Of a stretch of 64,000 nt of DNA, positions 58,142 through 64,000 are shown piece after piece. Origin of the DNA: Diphasiastrum complanatum (Eukaryota; Streptophyta; Lycopodiopsida; Lycopodiales; Lycopodiaceae); the NCBI GenBank assembly GCA_029204225.1, contig CM055113.1, positions 13,218,906 to 13,282,905 of the forward strand, in the 5' to 3' direction. The notes under the pieces are model-generated. The model saw nothing but the letters and a program-made list of their open reading frames with translations. It was not told where the DNA came from and did not search any database. Within the stretch, counting starts at the first letter, position 1; every line of letters begins with the position of its first letter. Position numbers and translations under genes: made by a program.

Positions 58142-58885
58142 ATGTGGATGTGTGCAAATTGTCGAGATATTGGCAAACTAGCTACATTGTCTTGCAATAT
58201 CTTAATTGTTGGAGTTGTACTAGAATTCTTGGATGGTTTTGCTGATGGAAATGAAGCTATTGGAGGTTCATTATATCACTCATCCATGATCAAGTTCTCA
58301 AGTTTTGAGCTACTTGATGCCAATGTTTGGAGATTGTCATTTTTTGGTGAATTCATGGTCATTTTCTTGTGTCAAGTAGATCTTGAAGATGGACTAGTGC
58401 AACCTACTTGGTTTATGGAGTCATGTGGTGCTGGATTTGCATCATTAACATACTCACCTACTCAGGGATTTCCAAGGTTTGATGGTTTCTTGTGGCAAGA
58501 TGGAGATGGAGGCTCATTCATGGAGTTTTATGGTGGAGACATATCAAGAAAGGACAAAGTTGGAGGGGACAAGCAAGCAAATGGTCATCACTCACATTTA
58601 TTGTTTGGTTGCTGTAATTTTTCAGAGAGTTCAAAGTTTGAAACATGGAGGAATCATTTCGTTCACATTCTATTTGGTTCTTCATGTTCTAGTTATATCT
58701 TGATGTGTAAAATTGATGTAAGAAATAGTGAAGCATCCAATTTGGATACTATTCTCTATATCAATTATGAAAGATACTTTAGAACCTTAGAAAGGAGATC
58801 TATACTTAGGATGGAGATCATTCTAAAGTTGTATCATAGTAGTATGGTTAAAACTATGCCAAAACTAGTTGAAGAGGGAGTGTGA
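58142..58885 (+). other. 247-codon open frame after the pol-like frame
   Basis: Starts MWMCANCRDIGKLATLSCNI. The frame +1 to it has RNase H-like echoes (YWQTSYIVLQYLNC near 58170, like the RYLKGT box), so this is probably a shifted, decayed RT/RNase H end. It runs into the purine tract and LTR start. Confidence 0.35.
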
Positions 58886-59535
58886 GAGATTTCAACTAGT
58901 TTAGTCTAGTTTAGTCATATTTTGGTAAATTGTCAATAAGAGGCAAAAACTCATTTTGGACTTAGAGATAAACTTTTGGAAGTTATATTAGTTTAAAATA
59001 CATTCAATAAACACTTTTGGAAAGTGTGGTAAAGTTGGTAGTCAAGTTTGAGAGAGATTCAAATTTGAACTTTGGGTACATTGAATCTAGACCCAAAAAT
59101 AGTAGGGTTTACATTTTGGAGGGAAAGCCAAGTGGCCAAATAGGGTTTGGACACTCTATAAAAGGATGTAACTCATGGAGAGACACATCTTCTCTCTTAT
59201 ATCTCTCATTTCATCATTATACATGGTTCTCTTTGGGTTCTACTACTCATTGGTGCACTATCTTGGTGTTATCTTGCAATCTTGTGTGTAGAATGCTCAT
59301 TTATTGCTATTTTTGGTTTCACACGTGTGAAATACAGTAGGGTACTATAATCGTATGGACAGCAAACATATTTTATATTTTGGTTCATGTTTGATCAATA
59401 TCTCTTAGAGTTTGCATCTCATTTTGTATGTACATGCTGATTTTTCTACATTGGTAGGATTGTTGGTTTGCTCCTTATTGTAACCAAAGATCAGGGACAT
59501 GGATTGGATCTTGAATGATCTGAAATCCTTCACAT
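58881..59535 (+). repeat. 3' LTR of the nested copia
   Basis: Starts TGTGAGAGATTTC after GAAGAGGGAG. The TATA box CTCTATAAAAG is at 59155-59165. It ends where exon 1 homology to cassette copy 1 begins, near 59537. Confidence 0.6.
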
Positions 59536-59540
59536 TAGCT

Positions 59541-60209
59541 CCAGCAACTCATTGGATGAATCTCTTGCAATGTCATATTGCAAGAGTGTAAGCCCGGACT
59601 CTATCATAGGACCACTGATAGAAGCCTGTTTGTCTTTGAGATCCAAGCAATCTAGAACTCTAAAATTAATACTAAAACCAAGTCCATCTAGTCTAAAACT
59701 AAAAGGAGTACCAATCGTATCTATAGCATTGGATATGTCTTTCTCAAATTTAAGATAATCATCTGAATCTATATATGTATAAAAATTTGGAGGAGCAGAA
59801 GGAGGAGGAGGTGGATGTGTAGTATCTACAGGAATTAAAGGGGTATCCAAAACAGATGTAGCTATATTTACAACATCATCAACAGCAGCGTTATCTACAA
59901 TGGATTTCGGGTTAGGCTTCACAGAATCTGTGGTGTCTACCCTCCTTACTTTCATCAGAGCTCTCTTGGGGGCTGTCTGCTTCCTAGGACGCTTCGTAGG
60001 AAGATCAGTCCTATCTAGAGGAGTTGGTCTAGGAGCAGCAGGCTAAGATACGTGTAACCTACAATACCTATCCCTCATTCTCATCAGGAGCTGAAAATCC
60101 TTGGGCATTATGGTGACTCTTGGAATGGATTGCAAGAAAACAAAATCCTCAAAAAAAAGGCTAATGTAATCTTCAGCGACCTCCTAAAGGCACTGAAGAG
60201 CACTAGGTG
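59541..60209 (-). pseudogene. Histone-protease gene exon 1, copy 2 (5' truncated)
   Basis: On the minus strand it begins inside the histone fold at SALQCL. It reads a TAG (CAG in copy 1), then EVAEDYISLFFEDF, RVTIMPKDFQLLMRMRDRYC and a second TAG (CAG in copy 1), then the basic and proline-rich linker and the protease N-terminal part down to SSNELLE. It keeps the Gln codon that is a stop at 1548 in copy 1. It lacks the histone tail and alpha-N/alpha-1 region, replaced by a copia gag. Confidence 0.78.
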
Positions 60210-60452
60210 TCATATGAGTGATTACATGGTCTTTCACTGAAAGATTGATTAAGGACAATGCTCTCTGTGCTTTTTATCAAAGGCCCTCATATCACCTGGA
60301 GTGGTATTTGGGAAGATTTCAATACCTGTCACAACCTCCCATAACTCTTTCTCCATCAAAATGCTCTTCATTTTGAGTTTTCAGATGTTGTAGTTAGAAG
60401 CCCCATCAAGTTTGCTTGCATCACCCAAAATTGTCTCATTGTTGTTTGCCAT
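60210..60452 (-). pseudogene. Copia gag start
   Basis: On the minus strand from ATG at 60452: MANNNETILGDASKLDGASN, then stops among KLKMKSILMEKELWEVVTGI and LSVKDHVITHMTP. It passes without a gap into the histone fragment at 60209. Confidence 0.7.
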
Positions 60453-61711
60453 CTCCAAACTGCTTGAAACTCCACCTGTAGGCTATAAAGCGTATGCCAA
60501 AGCAATCGTGATGTCAAAAATCACAAATAATCACCTGCAATTTTTGGCTTACCAGACCACCCGCCGCTCTTTCGCCAAATTGAAAGCCAAACTGGCGTCG
60601 CTTTCCGAAATGCTTCTCATCACCAACTACCAACTTTTTGCCCAATGGAATGGTGAAATCACTTCTGGCGTGCTCCGAACACTTTCTCCACTGCAATCAC
60701 TCTGTTTTGGTGTACCGTACTTGCAGGTACAGTCAGGGTGCCCTTTGTTTGGAGGCAATAGCCTTTCGTTTGGCCAAAATAGGCTAAAGGAGGTGAAGAT
60801 AAGGGCAATTTGGGTTTTTGAACTGTTTCTTCAGTGTGAAAAAACTTCACCTTTCACAAAACTTGGGACCCAACAATTTTTTCAGTTTGAAAATTTTTAA
60901 TGAAAATAAGGCCTATTTTGCCTTTCAATTTTTCAAGACCATTTCAAAGCCCATCTAAGGGCTATCCTCAATCCTGCGGCTCCCAGTCAGTCTCCCTCTT
61001 GCAATCTCTACCATGGATGTAAACTCCACGAGATCTAACGGATACAATGGCTTCTGTGCAACGATCCCCACACTTGTATCCGCGGGCCCCTTCCAAACGC
61101 TATGGGTCTCTCCTCCTCACAGCATGGGATGATCCTCTCTCTCTCTTCTCTAGCAGCGATGGCAGCTCCACGCCCTCACACAAGGCTTAAAAAAAAAATA
61201 TTTGCATCACTCCAGCTCGCTGGCTGATCCACGGCCGCCCACGGCCTCTCCACACATCCTCAACAATAGCAGGGCGCCCACTTGTAGCTCTTCACAGTTT
61301 CAAATATGAATTTGTGTTGAGAGAGAACTGCATTTTTCCTACTTGAAACCCTAGCTGTCAAAGAAGAATATGTTCTTGGGATTTATCTGCTTTTCTTGAG
61401 AGTCTATCTGAGCAGCTACCTATCCCTCTAAGGTTGCCCTACAGCAAGCAATATTCTGCTCCAAACCGCTCTTCAAACAGTGTTCGATTGGATTCAAACC
61501 AATCACAAACGCCAAGCAACCCTTCAGAAGGATTTCTGGCTTCACTTTTTGCTTGCCCTCTGATTCAGCTGACAACCCCTTGCCTCTGAATCTTCTTATA
61601 GTTTTGAGCTATTCCACGAATCTCCACAGACTCGGTTTTGTGCTTCCCAGCCAACAAACCGTTGTGAATTCGTAGCTCTTGGATCTTGTCTGCTGATTCA
61701 AGCCACTAAGG
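60453..61711 (-). other. Leader of the minus-strand copia
   Basis: The stretch between gag and the primer site. It is unusually long (about 1.25 kb) and may hold further insertions. A plus-strand open frame (60412-60900) is antisense to it and partly to gag, and shows no family features. Confidence 0.45.
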
Positions 61712-61725
61712 GGCTCTGATACCAA
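61712..61725 (-). other. Primer binding site, initiator tRNA-Met
   Basis: GGCTCTGATACCAA is the reverse complement of TTGGTATCAGAGCC, an exact match to the tRNA-iMet primer site. Confidence 0.8.
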
Positions 61726-62331
61726 GTTAAGAAAACACAGTTTAAACACCCGACTGGATCAATCACCACAGCACAACGTCAAGTGCAACAAGACAAGACA
61801 ACAGAATTACTCTCATCAAACTGTATATTCAACTAATAAGTAAGTACAAAGATAAGTTGCTTAAAAAGCACTCAAGGGGCTCGTAAAAGAAAGATGGCCC
61901 GATAACTCTAGAACTAAGCACACGTGGTGCCGTTGAAATAAGAAAGCACTGTATAAGTCGATCACTACTATTTTAACTACTCCACTATAGGAATTCAAGC
62001 CTCTTTGATATAGCAAAACTTTGGCATGTTTTGCCACATTGTGAATATTGAGATTTTGGTGTTTTGGGCTCATTCTCTCTCTACTTGAGTTTTATGACTT
62101 GATTTTCTCTCTCTACTTGAGAGCAGGCTATTTTTCCCATAGTGAGCACTTAGAATAATTTTTGATATCCATTTCTCATAGTAAGAAGTTAGTTTTTTCA
62201 GTCTGATGTATGCCATTGTGGCCTTAGATTTTTCAAGTAATCTGTTCATTGATCAATCTTGTGCAATCACAACACCTCATAAAGATCCTGTAAGGTGTGT
62301 GGTGAAGTTCACACGTGCTAAAAACTTCACA
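61726..62331 (-). repeat. Copia LTR flanked by both PBS and purine tract
   Basis: On the minus strand it starts TGTGAAGTTTTTAGC after TTTTTAGGGAGAG and ends next to the primer site. Parts recur at 4986-5032 and 11993-12310. Confidence 0.7.
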
Positions 62332-63003
62332 CTCTCCCTAAAAAGTTGAGCATCTATCTCTTGTGCTGGCCACATGCAGCAAAATATGTGTTGTGTAGCA
62401 AGCTAGTGATGTAGAAGGAGCAACGTAGCTCCAGCAAGGTGCTACAGGGAAAGGATATGCAAACTTGCATCTGCTGCACATCCAGTGCTTCTGAGACCTA
62501 ACCAAGGTCTTCTTAACCTTAACCAGAGTTTAAACTAACCTAAAACTCTGCTGAAAAATGTTCATAACCAAAAATGACCTCTAGAGCCACGTTTTGCATC
62601 CAATCTGCTGTTGTTTTTTTTTTGCATGGAAGAGCTGGTTGATCCTCCCTCGACCCCCAGAAAGAGCTCTAGCATCCTAAAACAAGATCTTGCTCAATTA
62701 ATTGGTCAAGGTTTGTTGATCATTTCTCAACCAAAATAGTCCAACAGTTGAAAGCTTTGTTTTTGTACCATTTTTCATCAAATAGATAGATGTTTTTTGG
62801 TACTATGAAGGTGTTTGATCCTTCTTCAATGACACACTGCAACTCTATTGCTTGAAGAATAGCTCTTTGCGCTATTTTTTGCCAATACTATTGTCATTTT
62901 GTAAACATTAAATGAATTTTTTACCAACAAATCTCTTGCATTAATTTTCACTAAATTCTTTCTATTGTTCTATACATAGAGCAAAACGAGTTTCCCTGTT
63001 AGC
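62332..63003. other. Stretch without a recognised gene
   Basis: The part next to 62332 should be the 3' end of another minus-strand copia element, because it carries a purine tract. No RNase H is recognisable. Confidence 0.4.
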
Positions 63004-63939
63004 ATGACATCATTATTGAATGCTCCACCAATGCCACGAGCTCATGAAGTCAACTCTCAGCAAGTCGAATTTGTGGAATTTACCCAGACAACGGAGAGAG
63101 ATTGTGCCAACATCGAAAAGAACAAATGGGAATACTTGATTGCACGAGAGACGTTCAAAATTATTGAGTTGTACGGAGAGAAATGATGAGACTTGGAGTT
63201 TTCCAATTGAACTCAAAGCATTGGGCAAACATTTCAAAGTGACTAGCAGAAGGTGAAAAAATGTGAACGCCTTCTCAGTGAGGCAAAGGTGGAAAAGCTA
63301 AAGCGGATATTTCATGAAGAAAAGGCACTAGAATCTAAAACAGGGTCGGTGTTGTCTATTTGGACATTCTACAATGCCATGGTAGATGCTAGCAAGAGCC
63401 TTTCCAAAGACACATAACATTTCCAACATATTGGACCAAGGTGAAAACATATTGCTTGTGGATGTCTTTAGTGAAACTCCAAATGTCACAGCCAACACTA
63501 CTTCTCGTGGCAAGAGGCGGCATTTGATGATGAACAAGAAGGGAATCCAAATGATCATGATTCTTGTGCTTCACCAGTGAGAGGCTCTCCTCCAGTAGGT
63601 GTTGACGAAGTGGAGGTGGAATTGCCCAAGACTCAAGCATGCAACTTGGAAGGAGTCTCAGGAAAGCCAATGGATAAGAGAAGTGTGCATCGGAGAAGTT
63701 CAAACTTGGTGGGTATTGTCAAGTCCTTCAACGAGGGTTATGAGCAAGCGAAAATAGATATTCAAAGTGACAACCAACGTACAAGAGACTTGTGGCAAGA
63801 AAAGGCACTGGCAACATGAGAGAATTGCAGAAACTCAAGCTGCCAGCCAGGAGCGAATTGCCTTGATGATGATGCAGACGATTCAGGCAATTGAACTACT
63901 TCGGTCAAACAACCAAACAACTCCCAAGACAAATGACTA
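63004..63939 (+). pseudogene. Unrecognised broken gene at the right edge
   Basis: Frames link up with stops and shifts. MTSLLNAPPMPRAHEVNSQQ opens at 63004 and stops at 63186. KKCERLLSEAKVEKLKRIFH and VLSIWTFYNAMVDASKSLSK follow in shifted frames. Then comes an acidic stretch with KPMDKRSVHRRSSNLVGIVK (63577-63819). A Gln/Met-rich helix (ERIALMMMQTIQAIELLRSN) ends at a TAG near 63939. The plan (Trp-containing head, charged middle, helical end) recalls plant Myb/SANT-like transposon-linked proteins, but I cannot confirm that. Confidence 0.35.
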
Positions 63940-64000
63940 GTTGTGGATGTGTTGTGGGACTTAGGATTTAGGGTTTAGCTATGTCATGAGGACTTAGAAT

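Larger units (their letters stand above)
54980..59535 (+). mobile_element. Copia-derived element nested in cassette copy 2
   Basis: It holds a leader, a gag-pol frame (55297-58050), a further frame (58142-58885), a purine tract (58871-58880) and an LTR from 58881. No matching 5' LTR was found. Integrase is not recognisable and RT is heavily altered, so it is probably non-autonomous. Confidence 0.65.
53389..60209 (-). mobile_element. Second copy of the histone-protease cassette, inverted and split
   Basis: It is homologous to 1433-4940 in reverse order. Present are the outer flank (53389-53770), the unrecognised gene with an inner deletion, exon 4 and intron 3 of the histone-protease gene, and most of its exon 1. 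About 620 bp matching 2100-2720 of copy 1 are absent at the place where a copia element sits (54980-59535). The left end, at a T run, lies inside a copia RT. The right end joins a copia gag. Confidence 0.8.

Noticed and set aside
60412-60900. 162-codon plus-strand frame
   Set aside because: It is antisense to a copia gag start and leader, and shows no family features.
1-64000. CRISPR arrays or bacterial operons
   Set aside because: No spaced direct repeats of that kind. Introns and LTR elements show a plant nuclear origin.

Overview
The window reads as nuclear DNA of a land plant with a repeat-rich genome. The evidence is Ty1-copia retroelements primed by initiator tRNA-Met, a Ty3-gypsy element primed by tRNA-Asp (Athila/Tat style), GT-AG introns, a BAHD acyltransferase fragment and a plant-type CENH3-like histone sequence. 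Nearly every coding stretch is broken. I cannot name the species. A non-flowering lineage is possible, but this is only an impression.

Positions 1-4.95 kb hold the most unusual content. It is a cassette of two convergent, intron-bearing genes. The plus-strand gene (1200-2957) joins a centromeric-H3-like histone fold to a C48/Ulp1-like cysteine protease domain. The minus-strand gene (4523-3152) encodes about 388 residues that I do not recognise. Upstream of the histone-protease gene lie nine CACGTG palindromes in 212 bp and an array of a TATCGCACTTGTGCG-like motif. An E2F-type site sits about 20 bp before the start of the second gene. A second, rearranged copy lies in inverse orientation at 53.39-60.21 kb. 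It is split by a nested copia element and joined at one end to a copia gag. Comparing the two copies separates mutations from the ancestral reading frames. Many of the stop codons are CAG to TAG changes.

Positions 4.95-18.7 kb are a pile of retroelements, mostly on the minus strand: copia pol fragments at 5.0-7.3, 12.7-13.4, 13.6-16.3 and 17.7-18.7 kb, and a plus-strand gypsy LTR-PBS-gag-protease fragment at 7.3-11.4 kb. Positions 18.7-24.7 kb are gene-free, with microsatellites, minisatellite-like repeats and a 474-bp tandem duplication. Positions 24.7-28.0 kb hold an 818-bp inverted repeat and a miniature LTR element. Positions 28.0-29.2 kb hold two copia pieces meeting head to head, followed by a BAHD acyltransferase fragment (29.52-30.59 kb) whose HXXXD motif is changed.

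Positions 32.2-37.5 kb contain the most complete retroelement, a minus-strand copia with 3' LTR, RNase H, RT, integrase, zinc knuckles, PBS and a truncated 5' LTR. A gypsy 3' LTR (38.4-39.6 kb), a gypsy pol fragment (39.9-41.8 kb), an unrecognised region (43.0-44.3 kb) and a copia RNase H plus LTR (44.3-45.9 kb) follow. Positions 46-52.7 kb are gene-free except for a strong hairpin and a microsatellite. The last 11 kb hold cassette copy 2, its nested copia, a copia leader/LTR on the minus strand and a broken unrecognised ORF at the right edge.

No intact host gene is evident. No tRNA or rRNA genes and no CRISPR arrays were seen.
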